Positions 45,309 through 54,685 of a DNA stretch of 64,000 nt are shown piece after piece. The notes beneath the pieces are model-generated. The model was given only the letters and a program-made list of their open reading frames with translations, was not told the DNA's origin and ran no database searches. The DNA lies in the NCBI RefSeq assembly GCF_048548695.1, contig NZ_JBLYIF010000003.1. One strand, given 5' to 3'. The DNA comes from Neptuniibacter sp048548695. GTDB lineage: Bacteria > Pseudomonadota > Gammaproteobacteria > Pseudomonadales > Balneatricaceae. Position numbers and translations under genes: made by a program. The stretch's first letter is position 1. Every line of letters begins with the position of its first letter.

Positions 45309-45875
45309 ATGGGAATTAAAGCCGATAGCTGGATTCGCCGCATGGCGGAAGAGCATCATATGATCTCTCCATTCGAGCCAAATCAGGTGCGCCGGGCCAA
45401 CGGTGCGCCGATTGTATCTTATGGCACGTCCAGTTATGGCTATGATGTTCGCTGCGCTAATGAGTTCAAAATCTTCACCAATATCAACTCCTCTGTGGTT
45501 GATCCGAAGAACTTTGATGATGGTAGCTTTGTTGATGTGGAATCTGATGTTTGTATCATTCCGCCCAACTCTTTTGCCCTGGCGCGTACCGTTGAATATT
45601 TCCGTATTCCGCGTGATGTGCTCACCATCTGTCTGGGTAAAAGCACTTATGCCCGTTGCGGCATTATCGTGAATGTCACGCCGCTGGAACCTGAATGGGA
45701 AGGGCATGTGACACTTGAGTTCTCCAATACCACCCCTCTGCCGGCAAAAATATATGCCAATGAAGGTGTGGCTCAGATGCTGTTTCTGGGTGGCGATGAG
45801 GTATGCGAAACCTCCTATGCTGACCGAAGCGGTAAATATCAGGGTCAGACCGGTGTGGTTGTCCCCCGCACCTGA
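45309..45875 (+). CDS. dcd: dCTP deaminase
   Basis: A 188-residue homotrimeric enzyme converting dCTP to dUTP for thymidylate synthesis. Hallmarks include MGIKADSWIRRMAEEHHMI at the N-terminus, GTSSYGYDVRCANEFKIF, ALARTVEYFRIPRDVLTICLGKS with the catalytic region, and RCGIIVNVTPLEPEWEGHVTLEFSNTTPLPAKIYANEGVAQ, which contains the catalytic Glu. Length is close to E. coli Dcd (193). Two genes of unknown function follow on the same strand, the first only 15 bases away. Confidence 0.98.
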   Translation: MGIKADSWIRRMAEEHHMISPFEPNQVRRANGAPIVSYGTSSYGYDVRCANEFKIFTNINSSVVDPKNFDDGSFVDVESDVCIIPPNSFALARTVEYFRIPRDVLTICLGKSTYARCGIIVNVTPLEPEWEGHVTLEFSNTTPLPAKIYANEGVAQMLFLGGDEVCETSYADRSGKYQGQTGVVVPRT

Positions 45876-45890
45876 TCACGCAGGACACTG

Positions 45891-46532
45891 ATGAATTACC
45901 AAAAGCAGATTGCTACATTCTGGGAACAGCTACAGGGCACCATAGAGCTGCTGTTGTCTAGCCGAACGGATGATCGATTCGATGCTGAAACCCTGCTCAA
46001 AGAGTATCGGGATCAGCTAAAAGAGATCGATGATAATCTCACCTTTCACTTCGAACATGATGAAGATGTGGATGATCGGGTGGATATGATTTTTGGCTGT
46101 GACGGCTTTCCTGAATCCATCCCCTCTGTGCTGAGTTTGATTGGAGCGGCTCCCGAGCTATCAGGTATCCGTTTTAAAGCCTTTAACCACCGTTACGACC
46201 CGGTGCCACAACAGATCAATATGGGCGATGAAGAGTGTCTCCTGAAAGACTTCTGGTGCCGTTTGGTAGAGATCGGTGATTCGCTGCATCTGGAAATTTA
46301 CCTGGAAGATGCACCGGTGGTGCTGGATATGGATCCACGGGTAGAAGCGGTGATGATCTTCCTTGATGCGCTGATCGGCGAGTATGAGTTGATGACCCGT
46401 ATTACCGCTTTGGACTGGTTTGATTTGCCTCCGGAACCAGAAGATTACGGCCTGACTCCGTTACGCCGGTTGCGCCGGGAGTTTGATGCCAAAAAACACC
46501 AGGCTAAACCGCTGGGTATTGTACTGCACTAA
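45891..46532 (+). CDS. Acidic protein of unknown function downstream of dcd
   Basis: A 213-residue soluble protein, strongly acidic, with helices at the N-terminus (MNYQKQIATFWEQLQGTIEL) and alternating strands in the middle (FHFEHDEDVDDRVDMIFGC, LHLEIYLEDAPVVLDMDPR). I do not recognise the family. It starts 15 bases after the dcd stop, so co-transcription is likely. The C-terminus ends in a basic patch (RRLRREFDAKKHQAKP), unlike the acidic body. No signal peptide or membrane segment is seen. A link to nucleotide metabolism is only positional. Confidence 0.75.
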   Translation: MNYQKQIATFWEQLQGTIELLLSSRTDDRFDAETLLKEYRDQLKEIDDNLTFHFEHDEDVDDRVDMIFGCDGFPESIPSVLSLIGAAPELSGIRFKAFNHRYDPVPQQINMGDEECLLKDFWCRLVEIGDSLHLEIYLEDAPVVLDMDPRVEAVMIFLDALIGEYELMTRITALDWFDLPPEPEDYGLTPLRRLRREFDAKKHQAKPLGIVLH

Positions 46533-46671
46533 GCTGCCGGCATTTTCTTAAGCCTCTGGTTTACGGGCTTGCGTCAACGGATAAATTCAACCATTGTGGT
46601 AGCAGATATCTGCAAAATGCGTTTGAGGCTATCGCAGCACCCTACTTATCAGTAAATGAAAGGGCACGCCC

Positions 46672-47469
46672 ATGAGTGGATTACTCACCACCCTGCTTGA
46701 AGAGATTCGTCTTGAATATATCGAGCGGATGCGGGCAACTGATTTCATCGAACCCTACCTGACTGCGGAACGTCTCTGCCATGAACGGCTGTTTCTGGAA
46801 GGTGACTTGCTGGCTGAAATTATCGAACAGGACTCATCATTACTGGCCGCTCGTGCTGGCGATCTGATCATGAACCAGCAAGAAAACGAAAACCCCTCAG
46901 TAGGAGTGATTATCTGCAGTAATATCCTGGCCGCAGCACTGGAAGGTTTGCTCGCGGTGGCTGCAGAGCGGGACTGGCTGGATGTGGATGATCAGGGCCG
47001 TATTCTGGTGGATGAGGAAGAGTTGCAGCAGAGTAGTCAGTATCCGATCCATGTCGACTACAGCACCTCAGAAACTGCCAAACGCAATATCATGCGCGGT
47101 AAAAGTGAGCTTTCTACTATCTTCGCCGCGGCGGAAGCTGAGTTTCTGGATGCCCTGGAGCAACATACGCGTAACGCCTATCAGACCGCTCTGGATATTT
47201 CCTCCAACCACTCCGTTTTTGCTCCGGATGATATCGCGCCGCTGGTGGCGGAAAATCCGCTATTGTTAGGTATGCGCAAGGATGACCTGATTGATGATGA
47301 TATGTTTGAAGGCGATCCGCCGGCGGGATTGATTATCAGTGCCCACCTGACCCGGATGCTGCTCCAGCAGATGCTGGAGCTGGGGGCTGAACATGGTGTG
47401 CTCGACTTGGACAGCAGCGGACATATTATTCCTCCGGAAGAACCGGAGGACCCGCCGATTATTCACTGA
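46672..47469 (+). CDS. Acidic protein with an internal duplication, function unknown
   Basis: A 265-residue soluble, acidic protein. Two halves align: residues about 45-118 (DLIMNQQENENPSVGVIICS, then DWLDVDDQGRILVDEEE) and about 178-260 (DLIDDDMFEGDPPAGLIISA, then GVLDLDSSGHIIPPEEPED). Both share a helix, the D-L-I start, a P-x-x-G-x-I-I-x-S strand and a D-x-D-x-x-G-x-I end, so the protein arose by duplication of a unit of about 75 residues. I do not recognise the family. It lies 139 bases after the previous acidic gene and overlaps the convergent TolC-type gene by 7 bases. Confidence 0.75.
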   Translation: MSGLLTTLLEEIRLEYIERMRATDFIEPYLTAERLCHERLFLEGDLLAEIIEQDSSLLAARAGDLIMNQQENENPSVGVIICSNILAAALEGLLAVAAERDWLDVDDQGRILVDEEELQQSSQYPIHVDYSTSETAKRNIMRGKSELSTIFAAAEAEFLDALEQHTRNAYQTALDISSNHSVFAPDDIAPLVAENPLLLGMRKDDLIDDDMFEGDPPAGLIISAHLTRMLLQQMLELGAEHGVLDLDSSGHIIPPEEPEDPPIIH

Positions 47470-48761
47470 GTCGGTGATTCTAACCAGCTGTCCAGTTGGT
47501 TGATATCTTCAGGTGATAGTGTGCCCAACTGTAGCTTAAAGCTGACCAGGTTGGAGATAAACTCAAACCGTGCAGATGCATAGTCGCGCTTTGCTGAATA
47601 GAGCTGCTGCTCTGCCTGCAGCACATCTACTACATTTCGTGTCCCTACCCGATAGCCTTCCTCGGTTGCTTTAAGTGCCAGTTCACTGGAGCGAATACTC
47701 TGTTTCAGCGCTTCTACTCTGAGTGCGTTGGTGTTGAGGTTACGCAGCAGGCTGCGGGTGCTCTGGGTGACATTACGCAGGGTGTCTTCTTCGTCAAATT
47801 TCGCCTGCTGCAAGGTATATTCAAGCTGACGGCTACGAGAGCTGGTTGCGCCGCCGGAAAAAATCGGCACGCTCAGGCTCAGGCCAATCGAATCGGTTTT
47901 GCTGTTGTCATCAAAGGTCAGGCTACCGCCACTATCATAGTCATGGCTGGCGGTGAGGCTGAGCACCGGAAGATGATCAGAACGTGCCGCTTGGGCGCCG
48001 CGGCGCGCTGCTTCGCTGCCATAGCGGGCAATTTTTAGTGACAGGTTATCCTGCCAGGCTTTTTCCAGCCAGTCGGCTGGTGCTGCCGGTACAGGGGCCT
48101 CAATGGGGTAATCCGGGCTGAGCGCCGCGACCTGCTGATAACTTTCGCCGGTCAGTCGTTCTAACGCCTCGTAGCTGTTGTCCAGGTCACCCTGGGCAGA
48201 AATTCGGGTGACCAGTGCATTATCATAAGACGCCTGGGCTTCCTGAACGTCGGTGTTGGCAATCAGGCCCACTTCATACTGGGCATTAACCTGATCCAGT
48301 CGCCGCTTAATGGCGCGTTCCTGCGCCAGCGCTGTTTCTAACTGGCTATCGGCGTTCAGTACTCCGAGGTAAGCCTCCACCGTTCGTTGAATCAAACTTT
48401 GCTGTGACAGTTCAAACTGGGTCAGGGCCTGTTCTGACAGGATTTCACCCTGTTTAAAGCTGAACCAGGATGCAGCATCAAACACCGGCTGGCTGAGCGA
48501 CAGGGTATAACCGTGGTTATTATATTCGCGGGTATCCGTATCAATTTTGCGGGTATCTGCGCTCAGACTGGCCTGTGGTAGCAGTGCTGCACGGGCCTGT
48601 GGTGCGACTTCGCTATTGGCACGGTAATTAGCTTCAGCCGATTTCAGCTGCGGATCAGTGCTCAGCGCCTGCTGGTATATATCAGCCAGATCACCGGCCA
48701 GAGAAGTTCCGCTTTGTCCGGCCAAGATCAGTAAAGAGAGTGTCATCAAACGTGCGTTCAT
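47463..48761 (-). CDS. TolC-family outer-membrane efflux channel
   Basis: About 432 residues from ATG 48761; a TTG three codons earlier is an alternative, and AAGGA lies nine bases upstream. Residues 1-23 form a signal peptide ending SLAG. Two repeats of long coiled-coil helices and short strands are typical of TolC/OprM: ADIYQQALSTDPQLKSAEANYRA begins repeat 1 and EKAWQDNLSLKIARYGSEAAR begins repeat 2; YRVGTRNVVDVLQAEQQLYSA is the conserved block near the end. The lack of a lipobox places it with TolC rather than OprM. It is the last gene of the adaptor-pump-channel operon and starts 12 bases after the pump. Confidence 0.95.
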   Translation of the reverse strand: MNARLMTLSLLILAGQSGTSLAGDLADIYQQALSTDPQLKSAEANYRANSEVAPQARAALLPQASLSADTRKIDTDTREYNNHGYTLSLSQPVFDAASWFSFKQGEILSEQALTQFELSQQSLIQRTVEAYLGVLNADSQLETALAQERAIKRRLDQVNAQYEVGLIANTDVQEAQASYDNALVTRISAQGDLDNSYEALERLTGESYQQVAALSPDYPIEAPVPAAPADWLEKAWQDNLSLKIARYGSEAARRGAQAARSDHLPVLSLTASHDYDSGGSLTFDDNSKTDSIGLSLSVPIFSGGATSSRSRQLEYTLQQAKFDEEDTLRNVTQSTRSLLRNLNTNALRVEALKQSIRSSELALKATEEGYRVGTRNVVDVLQAEQQLYSAKRDYASARFEFISNLVSFKLQLGTLSPEDINQLDSWLESPTQ

Positions 48762-48773
48762 GGATATCAATCC

Positions 48774-51700
48774 TTAATCCTTTTCGGGTTCGATGTTTAG
48801 CAGTGTACGTTGCCCAAGGTAACTGTAAACGGTTGGGATCACAAACAGTGTCAACAGGGTACCGAAAGTCATACCGCCCACGATAACCCAGCCAATCTGA
48901 TGGCGGGACTCAGCACCCGCGCCAAAGGCCAGTGCCAGTGGCAAGGCCCCCAGTACTGTTGCGCCGGTGGTCATCAAGATAGGACGTAGACGCAAAGCGG
49001 CAGCCTCCAGTATGGCATCTTTCAGCCCGCGCCCCTGATCCTGTAATTGGTTCGCGAACTCCACAATCAGAATGCCGTGTTTGGTTACCAGGCCGACTAG
49101 GGTAATCAAACCGATCTGGCTGTATACGTTGAGACTGCTACCGCTGAAATGCAACGCCACCAGAGCACCAAAGATTGCGGGCGGTACCGACAGCATGATA
49201 ATCAGTGGATTACGGAAACTTTCGAACTGTGCTGCCAATACCAGAAAGACAACAATCAGTGCCAGGCCAAAGGTTACTTGCATGCTGCTGCTGGACTCTT
49301 TGAACTCGCGTGAGTTGCCGCTGTAGTCGAAGCTTGCCTGGGGGGCAATTTCAGCTAGATTGCTTTCTAGGAAACTCAGGGCCTCGCCCAGACTGTAGTC
49401 CGCTGCCAGCTGGGTCTGGAATTTCACCGCTTTTACTTTATCGAAGTGGTTTAACTCACGCGGGGCAACGGTTTCGTTCACGGTGACCAGGTTGGCAAGC
49501 TGCACCATATCGCCCAGGTCATTACGGACGTAGATGTCGGTCAGGTCGCTGGGGTCACGCCGCTGATTGTCTTCCACCTTAACGATAACCTCATATTGTT
49601 CCCCAACGCGCTTGAAACGGGTGACTTCACGTCCGGCCATATAGGTTTCTATGGTGCGGCCCAGTTCGGCCACATCAATGCCCATGTCTGACAACTTGTC
49701 GCGTTTAACTTCAATCTGCAGTTCTGGTTTGTTCAGCTTGAGGTCGGTGTCCGGCTGCTGAAAGCCCGGGTTTTGCAGAATACGCTGCATCAGTTCATCA
49801 GAGATGCGTTTCAAGTCATCATACGTGCCGTTGGATTTAACAATGAATTCCACCGGACGGGAGATAAAGCTCTGTCCTAACGAAGGCAGGTTCAGAGAAA
49901 AGCTCATGATGCCCGGAATACCGCCGTAGAGTTTGGGCGTCTGCTCTTCAGCGATGGCTTGCTGTTTGCGGTCACGATCTTCCCAGCGGTCCAGCCCCTG
50001 GAATACCAGAGAGTTGGTTTCTGTCGGGAAGCCCACCACAGCAAAATAACGATCGGTTTCTGGTGTCTGACTGACGATGCCTTCTATCTGACGGGTATAG
50101 CGGTCAATGTAATCGACCGAGGAACCGTCAGGAGCCAGTGCGAAGTTAAGAATAGTGCCACGGTCTTCGTAGGGAGCCAGTTCCTGTGGCAGTTGCTGAT
50201 AGTAATATACCGCCCCGGCCAGACTGACCCCCATCAGTGCCAGTGCCAGCAAACGCGAGCTGAGGACCTTGTTAAGCAGTGCCTTATAGGTTTCCGTGAT
50301 GCTGTGCAGGAAGCTTTCGATCACGTTAAACAACCAGCTATGGCGTTTTTCGTGCTTCAGTAGCCGGGAACACATCATTGGTGACAGGCTCAGGGCGACA
50401 AAAGTGGACACTACGACGGCACCCGCGAGGGTCAGGGCAAACTCGGTGAAAAGTTTACCGGTACGTCCTTCGGCGAAGGAAACTGGGACAAATACCGCGA
50501 CCAGTACCACCGTCGTGGCCAAGACCGCGAAGCCGATCTCTTTGGCGCCTTTAAAGGCGGCCTGTATAGGGTCAAGCCCCGCTTCAACATGACGGTAGAT
50601 GTTTTCCAACATCACGATGGCATCATCGACTACCAGTCCGATTGCCAGAACCAATGCCAGCAGGGTCAGGGTGTTCACGCTGAAATTAAACAGGTACATC
50701 ATAAAGAATGCACCGATCAGCGACAGCGGAATTGTCAGTACCGGGATCAGTGTGGCACGTACGTTACGTAGGAAGAAGAACAGTACCAATACTACCAAGG
50801 CACCGGCCTGCAGTAGGGTCTGGTATACCGACTTGATCGACTCATCGATGAAGATAGAGGAGTCGTAAGCGACCTCAACTTCTACGCCTTCCGGCAGGGT
50901 TGGAATGGCTTGTTCGAGCTTTTCCCGGATACTGTTGGAAACATCCAGTGGGTTGGCGGTGGACTGTTTAACCACACCCAGCGCGACCGCGGTGGTACCT
51001 TTATAACGGGTCAGTTTACGTTCGCTTTCGGGGGCAATTTCTACCCGCGCCACATCCTGAATCCGCACCGGATAGCCGTTTTCATTGCGGATAATGATTT
51101 TTTTGAAGGCTTCGATATCGTTGACGTCAGTTTTGGCCAGCAGGCTGAATTCACGTTCCTTGGATTCAATCCGGCCGGCTGGGATCTCCACGTTCTGGTT
51201 GGTTAACGCCGTTTCGATATCACCGGGTATTACTTTATACGCTGCCATGCGTACCGGGTTTAGCCAGATCCGCATGGAGTACTTGCGTTCACCGAAGATC
51301 AACACGTTGGCGACACCCGTGGCGGTCTGCAGCTGGTCTTTGACCCGCTGATCGGCAATTTCGGTTACTTCCATGGTGCTGTGGCGGTCAGAAGAGAAGG
51401 CCAGCCAGATAATCGGCTGGGCATCCGCTTCGGTTTTAGCGACTACCGGGGTTTCTGCATCATCTGGTAACTGACCGCTGACCCGGCTGACCCGGTCGCG
51501 GACATCCGCAGCTGCGGAATCGGGGTCACGGTCAATTTTGAAGGTGATCGAGATCTGCGATTGTTCGGAGCGACTGATCGACGTCATGAAGTCGATGCCT
51601 TCAATCCCTGACAGCGAGTCCTCTATTACCTGAGTAACCTGGGTTTCTATAATCGAAGCGCTGGCACCGGGGTAGTTGGTTTCTACCGTGACGACTGGCA

Positions 51701-51824
51701 GATCAATCTTGGGATATTCACGTACCGTCAGGCGGTCGTAGCCAATGCTGCCGAGCAGCAGTACCAGCAGGCTCATCACCGTAGCCAGTACCGGGCGTTT
51801 AATACTGATTTCCGACAGGACCAT
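48774..51824 (-). CDS. RND efflux pump, HAE-1 family
   Basis: A 1016-residue inner-membrane pump. It starts MVLSEISIKRPVLATVMSLL and has twelve membrane segments with two large periplasmic loops (about 30-330 and 550-860). Proton-relay Asp residues lie in GLVVDDAIVMLENI (TM4, near 400), and the conserved Lys is in LVGLVTKHGILIVEFANQ (TM10, near 930). The ending FVIPTVYSYLG is family-typical. It exports hydrophobic or amphiphilic compounds by proton antiport with the adaptor and channel. The TM10-region motif LVGLVTKHGI fits the MexI/VexF-like group with a single-pump operon. The adaptor stop is two bases upstream. Confidence 0.97.
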   Translation of the reverse strand: MVLSEISIKRPVLATVMSLLVLLLGSIGYDRLTVREYPKIDLPVVTVETNYPGASASIIETQVTQVIEDSLSGIEGIDFMTSISRSEQSQISITFKIDRDPDSAAADVRDRVSRVSGQLPDDAETPVVAKTEADAQPIIWLAFSSDRHSTMEVTEIADQRVKDQLQTATGVANVLIFGERKYSMRIWLNPVRMAAYKVIPGDIETALTNQNVEIPAGRIESKEREFSLLAKTDVNDIEAFKKIIIRNENGYPVRIQDVARVEIAPESERKLTRYKGTTAVALGVVKQSTANPLDVSNSIREKLEQAIPTLPEGVEVEVAYDSSIFIDESIKSVYQTLLQAGALVVLVLFFFLRNVRATLIPVLTIPLSLIGAFFMMYLFNFSVNTLTLLALVLAIGLVVDDAIVMLENIYRHVEAGLDPIQAAFKGAKEIGFAVLATTVVLVAVFVPVSFAEGRTGKLFTEFALTLAGAVVVSTFVALSLSPMMCSRLLKHEKRHSWLFNVIESFLHSITETYKALLNKVLSSRLLALALMGVSLAGAVYYYQQLPQELAPYEDRGTILNFALAPDGSSVDYIDRYTRQIEGIVSQTPETDRYFAVVGFPTETNSLVFQGLDRWEDRDRKQQAIAEEQTPKLYGGIPGIMSFSLNLPSLGQSFISRPVEFIVKSNGTYDDLKRISDELMQRILQNPGFQQPDTDLKLNKPELQIEVKRDKLSDMGIDVAELGRTIETYMAGREVTRFKRVGEQYEVIVKVEDNQRRDPSDLTDIYVRNDLGDMVQLANLVTVNETVAPRELNHFDKVKAVKFQTQLAADYSLGEALSFLESNLAEIAPQASFDYSGNSREFKESSSSMQVTFGLALIVVFLVLAAQFESFRNPLIIMLSVPPAIFGALVALHFSGSSLNVYSQIGLITLVGLVTKHGILIVEFANQLQDQGRGLKDAILEAAALRLRPILMTTGATVLGALPLALAFGAGAESRHQIGWVIVGGMTFGTLLTLFVIPTVYSYLGQRTLLNIEPEKD

Positions 51825-51826
51825 GA

Positions 51827-52912
51827 TTATTTCTCCTCAGCGGCAAGCGGCTGAGATTTTGGTTCTGTCTGACTGCCATCCACAAAAATGGGTGACACCG
51901 GCATGCCGGGTTGCAGCTTGATTTGACCGGCGGTCACGATAATGTCGCTTTCATTCAGTCCGGAGAGAATCTCGACAATACCGGGCCGACGCTGGCCCAG
52001 CTCTACTTCAACCATATCAATTTTGTGCTCGTCACCGACAACGCGCATCACAAAAAATGACTTGCCCTGGGGCACGATCGCCTGCTCTGGGATAGTCAGG
52101 CTATCTGTACGGTCAACCAGAATTGCAACCTGGGCAAACAGGCCGGGACGCAGGGTGCCGTCCGGGTTCGGAATGGTGGCGCGCACTTCTATGTTATGGG
52201 CATTTTGATCGGCACTGGGAGCCACCGCAAAAATCTCTCCGGTCAAAATCTTGCCGGGCATTGCGTCGATCTCAATCTCGATGGATGCGCCGGGCTGTAG
52301 TTCGGACAGATAAATTTCAGCCACCTTAAAGTCCACTTTCATGGTGCTGATATCCGTTAGCTGTACCAGGTCTTGACCAACGTTGACATAATCTCCTGGG
52401 CTCACCAGCCGCAGGCCGGTAATACCACTAAACGGAGCCTGAACAGACATCTTGTCAAGACGAGTTTTAGCCAGAGCCAGTTGGGCTTCATCTACCCTTA
52501 GTTGAGCCAGCGAGCTGTCGCGTTGCTGGACCGAACCGACACCTTTTTTCAGCAGGCTGCTGGCGCGTTCATAATCGGTTTTGCTGAGAGAGACCCGTGC
52601 GGCCGCTGCCTGCAGTTCTGCTTCATACAGGGCGGTATCCAGCTGGAATAATGGTGCGCCTTGTTTGACTGGCTCGCCTTCAGCAAAGAGCGTTTTTTCG
52701 ATGCGGCCGCTTTGTTCAGGGCGCAGCATGATGGATTCATTGGCCCGCAGGTTACCAACAGACTCAATCCGTCGTTCCAGTGGCTGTTTTACTACATGAA
52801 CCACTTCTGCTGGCAGACCCTGTGCCCAGCTCGGCAGAGCAGTGATAGCCAATGCGCTGAATAGGAGTGCGCAGAGGGATGGGCGCAAAACAGAAATCGA
52901 CGGATGTTTCAT
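51827..52912 (-). CDS. RND periplasmic adaptor (membrane fusion) protein
   Basis: About 361 residues from ATG 52912 (MKHPSISVLR), with AAGGA seven bases upstream; an in-frame ATG at 52984 lacks a site. The N-terminal 30 residues look like a signal peptide (ALAITALPSWAQG). A lipoyl/barrel-sandwich domain is split by a coiled-coil hairpin (GSVQQRDSSLAQLRVDEAQLAL), followed by beta-barrel (GASIEIEIDAMPG) and membrane-proximal domains (SLTIPEQAIVPQGKSFFVM). It links the RND pump to the TolC-type channel. It is the first gene of the operon and probably under the palindromic sites at 53036-53099. There is no adjacent regulator gene. Confidence 0.95.
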   Translation of the reverse strand: MKHPSISVLRPSLCALLFSALAITALPSWAQGLPAEVVHVVKQPLERRIESVGNLRANESIMLRPEQSGRIEKTLFAEGEPVKQGAPLFQLDTALYEAELQAAAARVSLSKTDYERASSLLKKGVGSVQQRDSSLAQLRVDEAQLALAKTRLDKMSVQAPFSGITGLRLVSPGDYVNVGQDLVQLTDISTMKVDFKVAEIYLSELQPGASIEIEIDAMPGKILTGEIFAVAPSADQNAHNIEVRATIPNPDGTLRPGLFAQVAILVDRTDSLTIPEQAIVPQGKSFFVMRVVGDEHKIDMVEVELGQRRPGIVEILSGLNESDIIVTAGQIKLQPGMPVSPIFVDGSQTEPKSQPLAAEEK

Positions 52913-53035
52913 AGCAGAATCCTTGCTGTCTGAGGGCAGGTAAATTAACACAGGGTAAACAGCGCATCCGGGTCTGGATGGCAAACATATATTCTACTCG
53001 TTCCAGGTATCGCCTCAATCCTTAATTATGTAAAG

Positions 53036-53099
53036 TTTTGCAACAGATTGTTGATTTTTGAGTGAAAAATAGACGTTTTGTCGCAATATTGTTGCAAAA
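53036..53099. promoter_or_regulatory. Paired palindromic sites upstream of the RND operon
   Basis: TTTTGCAACA (53036-53045) and TGTTGCAAAA (53090-53099) are perfect inverted copies 44 bases apart. Each belongs to a local imperfect palindrome: GCAACAGATTGTTGA and GCAATATTGTTGC. Two copies of a GCAA-N-TTGTTG-like site 120-190 bases before the adaptor start suit a dimeric repressor. The regulator is not encoded nearby. The region is AT-rich. Confidence 0.45.
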
Positions 53100-53127
53100 A
53101 GAGCGCAAGTGTCGCGTTGATATGCGA

Positions 53128-53637
53128 CTAGGTGTGTCGGCGGAATTGCAAGAGGCTCAGGGTCAGGCTGATGGCAACCAGTGCAATTGAAAACAGCATC
53201 AATGCTTCTGCCATGGTTATGCCGAACAGTAGTTCGGGCGTGTAGCCACAGGTTTCCCAGGGTTCAAAAAGCATCGGCAACCACTTATCCAGTGCAAACC
53301 ATTCGGGCAAACCGCTATCAAAGCTGCAGCTGCCTTCAATCCAGCCTCGTTCGACACCCAGTGTTTGATAGGAACGTTCCGCCAGGCCCACGCCAATCAG
53401 CAGTGTCAGTGGGTGGCAGATACGTTGTGAAAGTTGGCAGTGCCGGGTGATCAAGCCCAGTATGGCGACCAGTAATAAGGCCAGTACCCAGATTCGGATC
53501 TGAATGCATAGCACGCAAGGACCGTAATCTAGGCCATATTGAAAAAACAGCGCAACGCTTTCCATTGCGATACTCAACACCAGTAATAATAGCCAGTAAC
53601 CAGCGTGATGACTTACCGCGACGAGTTTATCCAACAT
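53128..53637 (-). CDS. dsbB: Disulfide bond formation protein B
   Basis: A 169-residue inner-membrane oxidase with four membrane segments that reoxidises DsbA and passes electrons to quinone. Cysteine pairs are Cys41/Cys44 (PCVLCIQ) and Cys104/Cys130 (GSCSF, WETCGYT), exactly the numbering of E. coli DsbB. The Arg after the first pair (IQIRIW) near the quinone site is kept. No dsbA is in the window. It is transcribed toward the RND operon, from which the palindromic region separates it. Confidence 0.95.
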   Translation of the reverse strand: MLDKLVAVSHHAGYWLLLLVLSIAMESVALFFQYGLDYGPCVLCIQIRIWVLALLLVAILGLITRHCQLSQRICHPLTLLIGVGLAERSYQTLGVERGWIEGSCSFDSGLPEWFALDKWLPMLFEPWETCGYTPELLFGITMAEALMLFSIALVAISLTLSLLQFRRHT

Positions 53638-53708
53638 TTAAGTATCCATTTCCAGTTGCAGCTTTGAGTATATCCCGGTCTTTTGGTCAGTCCCAAAGCT
53701 TTATCTAT

Positions 53709-54596
53709 TCATTTCAGTCGCTTACTGACATCAGCGAGCACCGCCAGATACAGACCGATGAAAATCAATAAAGTGCCCCACAGATGGAAGCCAAGCAGGG
53801 TTTCATCTAACAGTAGAACCGACAACGTCAGGCCAATCACCGGCATCAGGTGAATATACAGCCCCGATTTGGCTGCTCCCAGCAGTTCTACCCCTTTATT
53901 CCAGAACAGATAGGAGAGAATGGAAGGGAAGATAGCCATATAGAGAATGCTTAACCAGACAGACTGGGGCCAGTCGTTTGTGTCTGTGTGGTTGATCTCA
54001 AGCAGGGTAAATGGCAACAGAAACACTACGCCGATGATGACGGTGCAGCCGAAAAAGGTAAAACCATCCAGTGATTTTGGTTTCCAGCGCAGGCCGATTG
54101 AGTAGATTGCCCAGACGGTCACCGCGCCCAGAATCCATAGGTCACCCGAGTTGAACTGTAGTGAGGTTAAGTTGGCCAGTAGTCCTTGGCTGATCAGTAT
54201 GGTGACCCCCAGTAACGACAGGGCGATTCCCAGCCATTGCCGTAGATGGCCTTTTTCCCCCAGCGCCAGCGCGGAAAACAGCACAATAAGCACGGGCACT
54301 AGTGATTGCATCAGTACTGCATTACTGGCAGTGGTGCTTTGCAGGCCCAGGTACACCTGAGTATTGAAACCTGCGACACCTATCACGCCAAAAAACAACA
54401 GCCTGCGCCAGTGACTGCGGATAAGTGGCCATTGGCGGATGATACGGGGCAGTAGCCAGGGCAGAATAATCAGCAGAGCCAGAGACCAGCGACTGAACGC
54501 CAGGGTAATGGGCGGGATATCCAAATGAATGGCGCGTGCGACAATAAAGTTGCCAGACCAGAACAGTACGGTCAGGAACAGTAGAAGGTGAGCCAT
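53709..54596 (-). CDS. EamA-family (DMT) transporter
   Basis: A 295-residue inner-membrane protein with ten predicted segments arranged as two EamA repeats. The first repeat begins MAHLLLFLTVLFWSGNFIVAR (family pattern WGxNF) and the second begins LWILGAVTVWAIYSIG; PVIGLTLSVLLLDETLLGFHLWGTLLIFIG is the standard end block. DMT proteins export amino acids or metabolites. The substrate is unknown. It is separated from the aminotransferase upstream by a terminator. Confidence 0.93.
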   Translation of the reverse strand: MAHLLLFLTVLFWSGNFIVARAIHLDIPPITLAFSRWSLALLIILPWLLPRIIRQWPLIRSHWRRLLFFGVIGVAGFNTQVYLGLQSTTASNAVLMQSLVPVLIVLFSALALGEKGHLRQWLGIALSLLGVTILISQGLLANLTSLQFNSGDLWILGAVTVWAIYSIGLRWKPKSLDGFTFFGCTVIIGVVFLLPFTLLEINHTDTNDWPQSVWLSILYMAIFPSILSYLFWNKGVELLGAAKSGLYIHLMPVIGLTLSVLLLDETLLGFHLWGTLLIFIGLYLAVLADVSKRLK

Positions 54597-54641
54597 AAAT
54601 GCATATCCCTTGTTAGCAGCGTGCCGGGTCAGGGTAATAAA

Positions 54642-54664
54642 AAAGCCGGGTTAGGCCCGGCTTT
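54642..54664 (-). terminator. Rho-independent terminator after the aminotransferase gene
   Basis: AAAGCCGGG pairs perfectly with CCCGGCTTT (9 bp) over a 5-base loop. On the minus strand it runs into a T-rich tract (TTTTTTATT). It ends the aspC transcript 22 bases after the stop codon. Confidence 0.9.
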
Positions 54665-54685
54665 AATTTAGCAGGCTGGCCAAAC

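Noticed and set aside
45162..45707. N-terminal 182-codon extension of the thioredoxin-like gene's open frame
   Set aside because: It is antisense to dcd, resembles no protein, and a good ribosome-binding site marks the start at 45161.
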